From assembly GCA_963754235.1 (NCBI GenBank), contig CAVWFK010000044.1:186001-250000 (forward strand): 64,000 bases of DNA. The letters are read 5' to 3'. The DNA comes from DATAYA01 sp963754235 (GTDB lineage: Bacteria > Pseudomonadota > Alphaproteobacteria > Acetobacterales > Acetobacteraceae). Shown here one piece after another: positions 54,723 through 63,240 of this stretch. Under the pieces are notes generated by a model that was not told the origin of the DNA, did no database searches, and worked only from the letters and a program-made list of their open reading frames with translations. Positions within the stretch are counted from its first letter, which is position 1. Each line of letters starts with the position of its first letter. The position numbers were made by a program, and so were the translations under genes.

Positions 54723-54730
54723 AACCCGTT
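54679..54730. repeat. Palindromic repeat family C, copy 3 (first half only)
   Basis: TCGGGGCTCTGCCCCGAACC and AAGGGCACAGCCCTTGAAAC are the two hairpins of the first half. It encodes the C-terminal tail of the MBL protein. With copy 2 it brackets the MBL gene. Confidence 0.82.
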
Positions 54731-54784
54731 CGGTTCCCCGGCTAGGTTCGCTTCGTTGCCTGACCGTCGTGCAGGGAGGAAAAG

Positions 54785-55411
54785 ATGGCAGCCCAAACCA
54801 AATGGCGCCTGTCCGGCGACTATTTCGAGAATTGCAACTGCGACGTGGTATGCCCGTGCCTTGTCTCGCCCGCCGCGCCGCTGACGGCACGGCCGACCCA
54901 GGGCGTGTGCGACGTGGCGCTGGTGTTCCACATCGACAAGGGCAGCTACGATCAAGTGTCGCTCGACGGGCTCAATGTCGCCGTGATCGCCCACACGCCG
55001 GGCGCCATGGCAGACGGCAACTGGACGCTTGCCGCCTATATCGACGAGCGCGCGGACGATCAGCAGACCGCCGCGCTCGGTGCGATCTTCGGCGGCGCCG
55101 AGGGCGGCCCGATGGCGGCCTTCGCGCCATTGGTCGGCAAACATCTTCCCGCGAAGAAGGTGGCGATCAAGTACGCCATTAGCGGCAACGCGCGGTCAGC
55201 GGAAATCCCCGGCATCATGCACATGGCAGTGGGGCCTCTGCCGACCATGCACCCGGGCGGCGAGATTTGGGGCGCGATCGGCCATCCGGTCGCACCGGAC
55301 AAGCTTGCATTCGGCGTCGGCAGCAAGGGCAGCACCTTCGCCGATCACGGTATGCTGTGGGACAATTCCGGCAAGAACGGCCATTACGCGCCGATCAACT
55401 GGTCGAACTAG
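54785..55411 (+). CDS. DUF1326 domain protein
   Basis: 208 aa. The N-terminus has a Cys-rich motif (YFENCNCDVVCPCLVS), suggestive of metal binding, followed by VCDVALVFHIDKGSYDQVSL. The rest is beta-rich with GIMHMAVGPLPTMHPGGEIW. Family function is not established. GGGAGGAAAG precedes the ATG. A DUF2182 membrane protein follows after 27 bp; the two are commonly neighbours and probably work together. Confidence 0.9.
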   Translation: MAAQTKWRLSGDYFENCNCDVVCPCLVSPAAPLTARPTQGVCDVALVFHIDKGSYDQVSLDGLNVAVIAHTPGAMADGNWTLAAYIDERADDQQTAALGAIFGGAEGGPMAAFAPLVGKHLPAKKVAIKYAISGNARSAEIPGIMHMAVGPLPTMHPGGEIWGAIGHPVAPDKLAFGVGSKGSTFADHGMLWDNSGKNGHYAPINWSN

Positions 55412-55438
55412 CAGCGCGTCGGTCTCCGCTCGCCGCTC

Positions 55439-56293
55439 ATGGAACGCGTCCCAACCGCCCGGTTCGCGGCGCAACACAACGCCATCCTGGGTCTGCTCCT
55501 GACGCTGGCGGCCGCTGCCTGGGTGCTGCTCGCCCGGCAAAATCCTGGCACCCACGTGGATATGGCGATGGGCTCGCCAAGCACGGCTATGCGCGCCCTG
55601 CTGTTTCTCGCGATCTGGCTGGTCATGATGGTGGCCATGATGTTCCCGACCGCGGCACCAATGATACTTACCTTCCATAGGGTGCAAGCGAGCAAGCGCC
55701 AGCGCGGCGAGGCCTTCGTCGCAACCTGGGTGTTCGTGGGCGGCTACATACTGGTATGGACGCTGTCGGGTATTGTGGCCTATGCGGGCACCCTCGCTGC
55801 CGATGCCGTTGCCACGAGCGCCACGCCATCGCCGGCAACCGCGGCCCGGATCGGCGGGGTAATCCTCGTCCTGGCGGGCCTCTATCAGCTCACGCCGTTC
55901 AAGGACCTGTGCCTGTCGAAGTGTCGCACGCCGATCGGCTTCATCTTGACCTCGTGGCGCGATGGGGTGGCGGGCGCGCTGCGCATGGGATTGCTCCACG
56001 GTGCCTATTGCCTGGGCTGCTGCTGGCTGCTGTTCGTTGTCTTGTTCCCGCTCGGCATGATGAATGTCGCCGCGATGGCGGTGATCACGCTCGCAATTTT
56101 GGCCGAGAAGACGCTGCCCTGGGGGCGTCCGGTGGCCGGTGTCACGGCGGTCTCTCTCGTGGTTTATGGCGCGGCGGTGCTGGTCGCGCCGCAAGTCCTG
56201 CCGACCTTCATGGCGCACGGCGGTAGGATCATGATGGCCCCGGAAGCGCCGATGGGCATGCAGACGCCGTCTGATTTTATCCACCAGCCCTAG
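55439..56293 (+). CDS. DUF2182 membrane protein
   Basis: 284 aa with about seven hydrophobic segments. FLAIWLVMMVAMMFPTAAPM is the family hallmark; QLTPFKDLCLSKCRTPIGFI and GLLHGAYCLGCCWLLFVVLF carry paired Cys that could bind a metal. The C-terminus is Met-rich (GRIMMAPEAPMGMQT). A role in metal (perhaps copper) handling with DUF1326 is inferred only from these residues. Confidence 0.9.
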   Translation: MERVPTARFAAQHNAILGLLLTLAAAAWVLLARQNPGTHVDMAMGSPSTAMRALLFLAIWLVMMVAMMFPTAAPMILTFHRVQASKRQRGEAFVATWVFVGGYILVWTLSGIVAYAGTLAADAVATSATPSPATAARIGGVILVLAGLYQLTPFKDLCLSKCRTPIGFILTSWRDGVAGALRMGLLHGAYCLGCCWLLFVVLFPLGMMNVAAMAVITLAILAEKTLPWGRPVAGVTAVSLVVYGAAVLVAPQVLPTFMAHGGRIMMAPEAPMGMQTPSDFIHQP

Positions 56294-56311
56294 ACGCCGC
56301 GAGCCGCGCGA

Positions 56312-56785
56312 TCATCCGAGCGCGGTGCCGTCTTTCCGCGTGTAGCGATACCGCCCGTCCGGCCCGAGGCGACCGTGCATATCGATGTCCGGATAGCCGA
56401 CCTCATCACCGGAGGTCCGGTCGCCGACCACGAGCAACAGGGCGTCGGCGCTGGAACGGTTCAGGAACCGATGCCCATCGGGCGTGCCAGCGGGAAACCC
56501 GGCGCACATGCCGGGCCGGAGGACCTCCTCGCCCGCATCCGTCTCCAACACGACCTCGCCCACGAGCACATAGACGAACTCGTCCTGCCGCGAGTGCCAG
56601 TGGCGGCAGGACGACTGGCCTCCCGGCACGATCCGCGTGAGATTGACGCCGAAATTCGCAAGTCCGGCATGATCGCCCAGCCGCCGGTTCCAGCGCCGTT
56701 GGTTTTCGGCCCGATAAGGCTCCGGGTAGCTGGTCGCATTGCTCTCGGGTACACCGAGTGGGTCGAACCCTTTTGGCTTACTCAT
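56312..56785 (-). CDS. Cupin-domain protein
   Basis: 157 aa. HWHSRQDEFVYVLVGEVVLE is cupin motif 1 (His, His, Glu), and FPAGTPDGHRFLNRSSADAL motif 2 (His). The C-terminus reads DIDMHGRLGPDGRYRYTRKD. Single-domain cupins of this kind are often small-molecule binding proteins or dioxygenases. It faces the DUF2182 gene, ending 18 bp from its stop. Confidence 0.88.
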   Translation of the reverse strand: MSKPKGFDPLGVPESNATSYPEPYRAENQRRWNRRLGDHAGLANFGVNLTRIVPGGQSSCRHWHSRQDEFVYVLVGEVVLETDAGEEVLRPGMCAGFPAGTPDGHRFLNRSSADALLLVVGDRTSGDEVGYPDIDMHGRLGPDGRYRYTRKDGTALG

Positions 56786-56875
56786 CGCACCTCACCCCCG
56801 ACCGCCGCCGCCGGATTGCATCGCCGGAACGATGACGCTGCGCCGAGCGCCCGTTCGGATCAAGTGCATGGCGAG

Positions 56876-57691
56876 TTAAACCGCGAGTGTCACGCACACC
56901 GGCACGTGGTCGGAGGCCTGCGGCCAGTCGCGCGCATCCTTCAGCACCATCTGCGCGCGCAGGGCGGGTGCTAGATCGGGCGTCACCCAGACATGATCCA
57001 GCCGCCGTCCGCGGTCCGAGGCGCGCCAGTCCCGGTTGCGGTACGACCACCACGTATACAGTTTCTCGGCTTCCGGCACGAAGTGGCGCACCGCATCGAC
57101 GAAGCCGGTGCGCTGCCACGCCGCGAGTGCTGCGACCTCCACCGGCGTATGGCTCACGACCTTCAGAAGCTGGCGATGGCTCCAGACGTCGTGCTCAAGC
57201 GGTGCGATGTTGAGGTCGCCCACCAGCACGCTGCGCGCGACCGCGCCGCGCGCCGCGAACCAGCGCGTCGCCTGGTCGAGGAAGGCGAGCTTGTGGGCGA
57301 ATTTGGGATTGGCCGCCGGGTCAGCGATGTCGCCGCCGGCGGGGACATAAAAATTGTGCAGCTCGATCGGCCCCGAGCGCGTCGGCAGCCGCACGCCGAG
57401 ATGGCGGCAGTCGCCGCGCTCGCACCAATCGGGCGCGGTCGTGTCCACCTCCATGCGCACGCGCGAGAGGATCGCGACGCCGTTGTAGCCCTTCATCCCC
57501 AACCGGGCGACGTGCCGATAGCCGAGCGCTTCCGGCACATGGTCGGGGAACAGATCGTCGGGCACCTTGGTCTCTTGCAGGCAGAGCACGTCGGGATCGA
57601 GGGCGGCGACGAGGCGGCGCAGCAGCGGCGCGCGCAGGCGGAGCGAGTTGATGTTCCAGGTGGCGATGCGGAGCCGGTCGGGTTCGGTCAT
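56876..57691 (-). CDS. xthA: Exodeoxyribonuclease III
   Basis: A 271-aa AP endonuclease/3' exonuclease for base-excision repair. RLRIATWNINSLRLRAP (Asn), DVLCLQETKVPDDLFP (Glu), NFYVPAGGD, VLVGDLNIAPLEHDVW (Asp and Asn) and RLDHVWVTPDL with ASDHVPVCVTL (Asp-His) make up the complete active site. The ATG at 57691 fits the family start. Single gene, divergent from the third binding-protein gene. Confidence 0.96.
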   Translation of the reverse strand: MTEPDRLRIATWNINSLRLRAPLLRRLVAALDPDVLCLQETKVPDDLFPDHVPEALGYRHVARLGMKGYNGVAILSRVRMEVDTTAPDWCERGDCRHLGVRLPTRSGPIELHNFYVPAGGDIADPAANPKFAHKLAFLDQATRWFAARGAVARSVLVGDLNIAPLEHDVWSHRQLLKVVSHTPVEVAALAAWQRTGFVDAVRHFVPEAEKLYTWWSYRNRDWRASDRGRRLDHVWVTPDLAPALRAQMVLKDARDWPQASDHVPVCVTLAV

Positions 57692-57793
57692 TCCGCTTCC
57701 CTCGCCCGCTCCGGTGCCGCGTGCAAGCCGCCTTCGTGCTGCTTGACGGGCCAAGGCGTTGCAGTAGTTTCCGCCTGCGCCACTCGGGAGGAA

Positions 57794-58924
57794 ATGATGC
57801 GTCGGAGGCAGTTCACCGCGGCGCTCGCCGCCATCGCCGCATCGGGCCCCGCCGTCGCGCGCGCCGCCGGCAAGCCGGTGCCGGTGGGGGCGATCGAAAT
57901 CCTGAGCGGTCCCGCCGCCACCTATGGCATCGCGATCCGCTCCGGCCTCGACCTTCAGCTCGCCCGCGTCAACGAAAAAGGCGTGCTCGGCGGGCGGCCG
58001 ATCAAGCTCACGGTGCTGGATTCCGCGGGCGACAAGAACCAGGCGATCAATGCCGCACGCGCGCTGATCGGGCGCGACAACGTCGTTGCGATCATCGGCC
58101 CAACGCTCTCGACCGAGATGTTTGCCGTGGGCCCGGTGGTGAACGGGCGGAAGATCCCGATCATCGGCACCTCCACCACCGCCAACGGGATCACCGACAT
58201 CGGCCCATACGTGTTCCGCACCTCGCTGCCGGAAGCGGACGTGGTGCCGGTGACGCTCAAGCACACGCAGGCGAAGTTCGGCATCAGCTCGATCGCGCTG
58301 ATGTACGCGAATGACGACGTGTTCTCGAAATCCGGATTCGAGGTGATGAAGCAAGCCGCCGGCACGCTCGGCCTCAAGATCGTCGCGATCGAGAGTTTCG
58401 GCACCAAGGACAGCGACTTCTCTGCCCAGCTTACCAAGATCAAGGGCCTTGCACCGAACGCGATCGGCATCTCGGCGCTGGTCGAGCCGACCGCGGGGGT
58501 GTTGCTGCAAGCGCGCCAGCTCGGCTTCGGCAAGGAGACCATTTTCATCGGCGGCAACGGCGCCAACTCGCCCAAGCTCGGCAAGATCGCGGGCCGCGCG
58601 GCGGACGGGCTGATCGTCGGCAGCCCGTGGTTCCTCGGCGAGCAGGACCCGGCCAACGTCGCCTTCGTCGCCGCGTTCCGCAAGAAATACGATCGCGACC
58701 CCGACCAGTTCGCCGCGCAGGCCTATGACGCGATGGGCATCGTCGCCGCCGCGATCGACACTGCCGGTGCGGCCGAGCCGGAGAAGATCCGCGCCGCCCT
58801 GCTCAAGACGAAATACGATGGAGTGACCGGCCCGTTCACCTTCACCCCTCACCGCGACCCGGCCTCGACCGCAGGCGTCGTGGTGCTGGTGATGGAGGGC
58901 GGCAAGTTTCAGATTTTGAAATAA
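57794..58924 (+). CDS. Liv-type ABC transporter substrate-binding protein, system 3
   Basis: A 376-aa periplasmic protein, intact. Signal peptide RRRQFTAALAAIAASGPAVA with cleavage near ARAAG. VGAIEILSGPAATYGIAIRS, INAARALIGRDNVVAIIGPT and FGTKDSDFSAQLTKIKGLAP are family features. CGGGAGG precedes the ATG at 57794. The permease genes begin at 60635; a Tn5-like IS element now lies between, and may cut their shared transcript. Confidence 0.94.
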   Translation: MMRRRQFTAALAAIAASGPAVARAAGKPVPVGAIEILSGPAATYGIAIRSGLDLQLARVNEKGVLGGRPIKLTVLDSAGDKNQAINAARALIGRDNVVAIIGPTLSTEMFAVGPVVNGRKIPIIGTSTTANGITDIGPYVFRTSLPEADVVPVTLKHTQAKFGISSIALMYANDDVFSKSGFEVMKQAAGTLGLKIVAIESFGTKDSDFSAQLTKIKGLAPNAIGISALVEPTAGVLLQARQLGFGKETIFIGGNGANSPKLGKIAGRAADGLIVGSPWFLGEQDPANVAFVAAFRKKYDRDPDQFAAQAYDAMGIVAAAIDTAGAAEPEKIRAALLKTKYDGVTGPFTFTPHRDPASTAGVVVLVMEGGKFQILK

Positions 58925-58972
58925 CGGAACGGACTTATCGGTGAGCGCTCAAGCCCTCTCCGCCCCTGGGGC

Positions 58973-60450
58973 CTACGGTATTCACACAAGTCTTGGCGCG
59001 ACGCGGAGGGGAATGGTTCAAGCGCTCGTTCCGACGGAGGGGGGCGAGGGTGAGCGAACGGATGACAATCGGGCATTTCGGTGACCCGCGGCGGGAGGAG
59101 CGTGGCGCGTTGATCATGGGGCGGGCGGTCGCCTGCGGCTCGTTGACGATCCGCACAATCGGCGAGACCCGGGCGGGCGAGATCGGGGTGCACCGGTTTC
59201 TGGACTGTCCGGAGGTCACCGTGGGCGAGATCATCGGCACGCTCGGCGAGCGCACGGCCGGTGCCTGCGCCGGGCGGCGGATCGTGGCGATCCAGGACAC
59301 GACGGAGATCAATTTCCACGGTCGTGACCGCGATCGCCGTGGGCTGGGTCGCGGCGGCGACGGTGTCGGGCTTGGCTTCTTCATCCACCCGACGATTGCG
59401 GTGGATGCCGCCGATGAGGCGGTGCTGGGCATCCTGGGCGCGCAGATCTGGAGCCGCCGGCCGGACCAGGACGGCAGCGATTGCCGGCCGCGGCGCCAAC
59501 GAGAATTGGCCGAAAAGGAGTCCAAGCGTTGGCTGGACGGGGCTGCCATAGCGGCGCAACGGGCGGAAGCGGCGGCGCAGGTGATCGTGGTCGGCGACCG
59601 CGATAGCGACCTCTACGCGCTGTTCGCCCGCCGCCCGGAGCGGGCGGAGTTGCTGGTGCGCGCGGCCCAGGATCGCGCGCTCGAGGATGGCGGGCGGCTG
59701 TTCGCGCAAGCTGCCGTCTGTCCAGTGCTGGCGACCTATCCGCTCGACGTGCCGCCGCGCGGACCCGGCGATCGCGGGCGGACCGCGACCATCGCGCTGC
59801 GCGCCGGGCGGGTCTGCATCAAACGCCCCCGCAATGGCTTGGTCGAGACCGATCCCGCCCAGCTCACGCTCACTCTGGTCGAGGCGATCGAGGATCAGCC
59901 GCCCGCCGGCACCCCGCCGATCTGCTGGCGGCTGCTCACCACACTGCCCGCCGAGACCGCCGAGCAGGCCGCCGAAGTGGTCCGGCTGTATCGTCTGCGC
60001 TGGCGCATCGAACAGACCTTCCGGGCGTTGAAGAGCGACGGCCTTGGTCTGCCCGATGTGCAACTGCGCGATGCCGAGCGCCTGTTCAAGCTGGCCGCCA
60101 TCGGCCTCGGCGCGGCGGTGCGCACCATCCAGCTGGTCGATGCCCGCGACGGCGGCCCGCGCCCGGCCAGTGATGTCGCCGATCCCGCCCTCATCGCGGC
60201 GGCAGAGGCCATCGGCCCGACGCTGGAAGGCAAGACGGCGAAGCAGCAGAACCCTCATCCACCGCACAGCCTCGCCTGGATCACCTGGATTGTCGCGCGG
60301 CTCGGCGGCTGGACCGGCTACTACAAGCCGCCCGGACCCAAGGTCATCCGACGCGGATGGGATCGCTTCGCCGCCATGGCCGAGGGCTTTCTGCTCGCCA
60401 AGCGATTCCCACCCACACAGATCGTTACGGGTCATGTGTGAATCCCGTAG
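58973..60450 (+). mobile_element. IS4-family (Tn5/IS50-like) insertion sequence
   Basis: 1478 bp. Ends are CTACGGTATTCACACAAG and, read inward from the right, CTACGGGATTCACACATG. A perfect 9-bp target duplication, CCCTGGGGC, flanks it (58964-58972 and 60451-60459), as expected for the Tn5/IS50 branch. One complete transposase gene is inside. The intact ends and duplication point to a recent insertion. Confidence 0.9.
58993..60441 (+). CDS. IS4-family transposase
   Basis: 482 aa from a TTG at 58993. AIQDTTEINFHGRDRDRRGL has the first Asp, VIVVGDRDSDLYALFARRPE the second, and YRLRWRIEQTFRALK is a perfect Y-2-R-3-E-6-K signature with the catalytic Glu. The N-terminus (IGHFGDPRREERGALIMGRA) resembles the DNA-binding domain of Tn5 transposase. 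The frame fills the element from end to end. Confidence 0.93.
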   Translation: MARRGGEWFKRSFRRRGARVSERMTIGHFGDPRREERGALIMGRAVACGSLTIRTIGETRAGEIGVHRFLDCPEVTVGEIIGTLGERTAGACAGRRIVAIQDTTEINFHGRDRDRRGLGRGGDGVGLGFFIHPTIAVDAADEAVLGILGAQIWSRRPDQDGSDCRPRRQRELAEKESKRWLDGAAIAAQRAEAAAQVIVVGDRDSDLYALFARRPERAELLVRAAQDRALEDGGRLFAQAAVCPVLATYPLDVPPRGPGDRGRTATIALRAGRVCIKRPRNGLVETDPAQLTLTLVEAIEDQPPAGTPPICWRLLTTLPAETAEQAAEVVRLYRLRWRIEQTFRALKSDGLGLPDVQLRDAERLFKLAAIGLGAAVRTIQLVDARDGGPRPASDVADPALIAAAEAIGPTLEGKTAKQQNPHPPHSLAWITWIVARLGGWTGYYKPPGPKVIRRGWDRFAAMAEGFLLAKRFPPTQIVTGHV

Positions 60451-60634
60451 CCCTGGGGCGGAGAGGGTTGGGTGAGGTGGGGCCAACCGCGATGGCCTTA
60501 CAGGCGCGAACGGAGGATTGCAGAATGTTCGTGCGGCGCGGGAGCTTCCCCCACCTCACCCCGGCCCTCTCCGCCCTCAGGGGCGGAGAGGGAGATGAGC
60601 GTCGCCGCTTTCTCGATATCCGACTCTAGCCCGG

Positions 60635-61516
60635 ATGCTCGCCCAGCAGCTCGTCAACGGCGTCCTGCTCGGCGCGACCTACGCGCTGTTCGCGCTCGGC
60701 TTCACGCTGATGTTCGGCGTGCTGCGGGTGATCAACCTGCTCTACGGTTTCTATTTCACCGCAGGCGCCTTCCTCGCCCTCGCGCTGACGCAACACGCTG
60801 ACTTCGGCATCTGGGCCGCGCTACCGGTCGCCGCGGTGGGCGCCGGGCTGATCGCGGTCGTGCTCGATCTGGCACTGCTGACACCGCTGCGCCGGGCGAA
60901 TGCGCCGGAGCTCGCATCGCTGATGGTCACCCTCGGCGCCGCGCTAGCGCTCACTGCTGCCGCGTCGCTGGTCTTCTCGACCGACATCCGCCGCCTGCCG
61001 CCGGATCTGATCTCGGCCCGCGCGCTGATCGTGGGCGGCGTGCGCGTCACCATCACGCAATTGCTGATCGTGGCAGCAAGCCTCGTGATGGTCGCGGGCC
61101 TGGTGGTACTGATGCGCCTCTCGCGGCTCGGACTCGCGATCCGCGCGATGGCGGAGCGGCCGGACGCGGCGGCGCTGATGGGCATCGACACCCTTCGCAC
61201 CGCCGCGATCGTCTCGTTCCTCTCGGGCGCGCTCGCCGGCGCGGGCGGGGTGCTGATCGGACTCAATTTTAACGCGATCCACCCCTACATGGGCGAAGAC
61301 ATGATGCTGCGCGGCTTCGTCGTGATCATCGTCGGCGGCCTCGGCGACATCACCGGCGCGCTGGTCGCGGGAATTGGCCTCGGCATCATCCAGGTGCTGA
61401 CCGCCGGCTACGTCGCGAGCAGCGTCAAAGACGCGGTCGGCTTCCTGATCCTTGTCCTCGTGCTGTGGACGCGGCCTTCGGGCCTGTTCGGCCGCGCGGC
61501 GGTGCGCCGCGCATGA
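60635..61516 (+). CDS. livH: Liv-type ABC transporter permease LivH, system 3
   Basis: A 293-aa permease. QLVNGVLLGATYALFALGFT with FGVLRVINLLYGFYFTAGAF is the first part; MAERPDAAALMGIDTLRTAA the contact loop; VVIIVGGLGDITGALVAGIG and LVLWTRPSGLFGR the C-terminus. The usual NFAHG motif reads NLLYG here, a divergent form. The stop overlaps the next start (ATGA). Confidence 0.94.
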   Translation: MLAQQLVNGVLLGATYALFALGFTLMFGVLRVINLLYGFYFTAGAFLALALTQHADFGIWAALPVAAVGAGLIAVVLDLALLTPLRRANAPELASLMVTLGAALALTAAASLVFSTDIRRLPPDLISARALIVGGVRVTITQLLIVAASLVMVAGLVVLMRLSRLGLAIRAMAERPDAAALMGIDTLRTAAIVSFLSGALAGAGGVLIGLNFNAIHPYMGEDMMLRGFVVIIVGGLGDITGALVAGIGLGIIQVLTAGYVASSVKDAVGFLILVLVLWTRPSGLFGRAAVRRA

Positions 61517-63240
61517 GCGGTGCCATTTCGAACTTTCTGTGGACGTACCAGAACCTCATCCATTCGCTCGGCGTCAACGGGCTGCTGGCGCTGGCCATGT
61601 ATGTCGTGCTGGCGGTGGGGCAGCTCTCGCTCGGGCAGGCGGCGTTCATGGGGATCGGCGCCTATGCCTCGGCCCTGCTCACGCTGCAACTGCACTGGCC
61701 GTTCTGGGCGGTGCTGTTGGCGGCCTGCGCGGCGCCGGCGGCGTTCGCGCTCGCGATCGGCGCGCCCACGCTGCGGCTTTCAGGTGTCTATCTCGCAATC
61801 GCCACCATCGGCTTGGGCGAGGTGCTGCGCGGCGTCTATCTCAACGTCGATCTGTTTGGCGGTGCGCTCGGCCTCTCCGGCATCCCGCTCGAAGCGCAGA
61901 TCTGGCAGATCTATGGGCTGCTTGGCCTCTCGATCCTGGTCCTGTGGCTGGTCGGCCGCAGCCGGGTCGGGCGCGCGATGGAGGCGATGCGCGAGGACGA
62001 GATGGCGGCGGAGGTGATGGGGGTCGATGTCCGCCGCTACCGGCTGGGCGCGCTGCTCGCCGCCGCGGTGCTGTCGGGCCTCGCCGGCGCGCTCGATGCG
62101 CACAGCTCCTCGTTCATCGGACCGAACAGCTACGGCTTCGAGCCGGCGGTGACGATCCTGTCCTTCGCGCTGCTCGGCGGCATCGGCAATCCGGTGGCGC
62201 CGGTGCTGGGGGCGTTCATCCTGACCTTGCTGCCCGAACTGCTGCGGGGCTTCGCGGACGCGCGGATGGTGGTGAACGGCACGATCATCGTGATCGTGGT
62301 GCTGTTCCTGCCGCGCGGCATCCTCGCGGCGCGGATGAAGAAGGCCAGGGGCGCTGCCCCTGGACCCCGCCAAGGGCGTTCGCCCTTGGAACCCTTTCGT
62401 CATGGGGGTCTGGGGCCTCCAGGCCCCAGCGGGGTCGAGGGGCGGAGCCCCTCGCCTTGCCTTGAACTTGCTTGCCTTTCTCGTCGCTTCGCTGGCCTGA
62501 TCGCCGTGGACGACGTCTCGTTCTCGGTCGAGGCGGGCAGCATCCACGCCGTGATCGGTCCCAATGGCGCCGGGAAGACCACGCTGTTCAACCTGATCTC
62601 AGGTATTCTGCCGCCCACCGGCGGCCGCATCCGGCTCGCCGGCCGCGATGTCACCGCCCTTCCCGCCAACCGGCGCGCCGCTCTCGGCCTCGCCCGCACC
62701 TTCCAGAACATCCGCATCTTCGGCGCGATGACGGTGCTGGAGAATGTCCTGACCGGGCTGCATCCGCGTCTCTCGGCCGGGTTCGGCGCGATCGTGCTCC
62801 GCCTGCCTCGCTTCGCCCGCGAGGAATGCGAGGCGCTGGCCCGCGCCCGTGCCGCGCTCGAGTTCGTGGGCCTTGCCGATCGCGCCGAGGTGCGGGCGGA
62901 GAACCTCGCCTATGGCGAGCAGCGCCGGCTCGAGATCGCGCGCGCGCTGGCGCCCGATCCGGCGCTGCTGCTGCTTGACGAGCCGGCAGCGGGGATGAAC
63001 CCGGCCGAGACCGCAGCCCTCGCCGCCCTGGTGCGGCGCATCCGCGAGCGCGGCACGACAGTGGTGCTGGTCGAGCACAACATGGGCTTCGTGATGGGCC
63101 TGTCGGACCGTGTCAGCGTGCTGAATTTCGGCCGCCTGATCTACGAGGGGTCCCCCGCGCTGGTGCGCGCCGAGCCTGCGGTGATCGAGGCCTATCTCGG
63201 CCCAAAGGTGGCGGGGCGGCTGGCACGGGTCGGGGCATGA
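61513..63240 (+). CDS. LivM-LivG fusion: ABC permease and ATPase joined through a repeat-encoded linker
   Basis: 575 aa in one open frame. Residues 1-277 are a LivM permease (GQLSLGQAAFMGIGAYASAL, AMREDEMAAEVMGVDVRRYR, VLFLPRGILAARMKK). Residues 278-316 are encoded by repeat C copy 4 (RGAAPGPRQGRSPLEP, GPPGPSGVEGRSPSPC). Residues 317-575 are a LivG ATPase beginning LELACLSRRFAGLIAVDDVS, with Walker A GPNGAGKTT, signature AYGEQRRLEIARAL and Walker B LLLLDEPAAGMN. The ATPase has no start codon of its own in frame. The ATG at 61513 overlaps livH by 4 bp. A real fusion is likely unless a base was miscalled within the repeat. Confidence 0.85.
   Translation: MSGAISNFLWTYQNLIHSLGVNGLLALAMYVVLAVGQLSLGQAAFMGIGAYASALLTLQLHWPFWAVLLAACAAPAAFALAIGAPTLRLSGVYLAIATIGLGEVLRGVYLNVDLFGGALGLSGIPLEAQIWQIYGLLGLSILVLWLVGRSRVGRAMEAMREDEMAAEVMGVDVRRYRLGALLAAAVLSGLAGALDAHSSSFIGPNSYGFEPAVTILSFALLGGIGNPVAPVLGAFILTLLPELLRGFADARMVVNGTIIVIVVLFLPRGILAARMKKARGAAPGPRQGRSPLEPFRHGGLGPPGPSGVEGRSPSPCLELACLSRRFAGLIAVDDVSFSVEAGSIHAVIGPNGAGKTTLFNLISGILPPTGGRIRLAGRDVTALPANRRAALGLARTFQNIRIFGAMTVLENVLTGLHPRLSAGFGAIVLRLPRFAREECEALARARAALEFVGLADRAEVRAENLAYGEQRRLEIARALAPDPALLLLDEPAAGMNPAETAALAALVRRIRERGTTVVLVEHNMGFVMGLSDRVSVLNFGRLIYEGSPALVRAEPAVIEAYLGPKVAGRLARVGA
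62344..62459. repeat. Palindromic repeat family C, copy 4 (complete), inside a coding frame
   Basis: First half GCCAGGGGCGCTGCCCCTGG with AAGGGCGTTCGCCCTTGGAA; second half TGGGGCCTCCAGGCCCCAGC with GAGGGGCGGAGCCCCTCGCC. It lies between the permease and ATPase parts of the fusion and carries no stop in that frame. Confidence 0.85.

Larger units (their letters stand above)
58954..60595. repeat. Palindromic repeat family B, copy 2, interrupted by an IS element
   Basis: 58954-58972 and 60451-60595 together form one copy: CCCTCTCCGCCCCTGGGGC continues after the insertion as GGAGAGGGTTGGGTGAGGTG, and the far arm is CCACCTCACCCCGGCCCTCT with CCGCCCTCAGGGGCGGAGAG. The centre differs from copy 1. The insertion hit the loop of the first hairpin. 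Confidence 0.8.
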
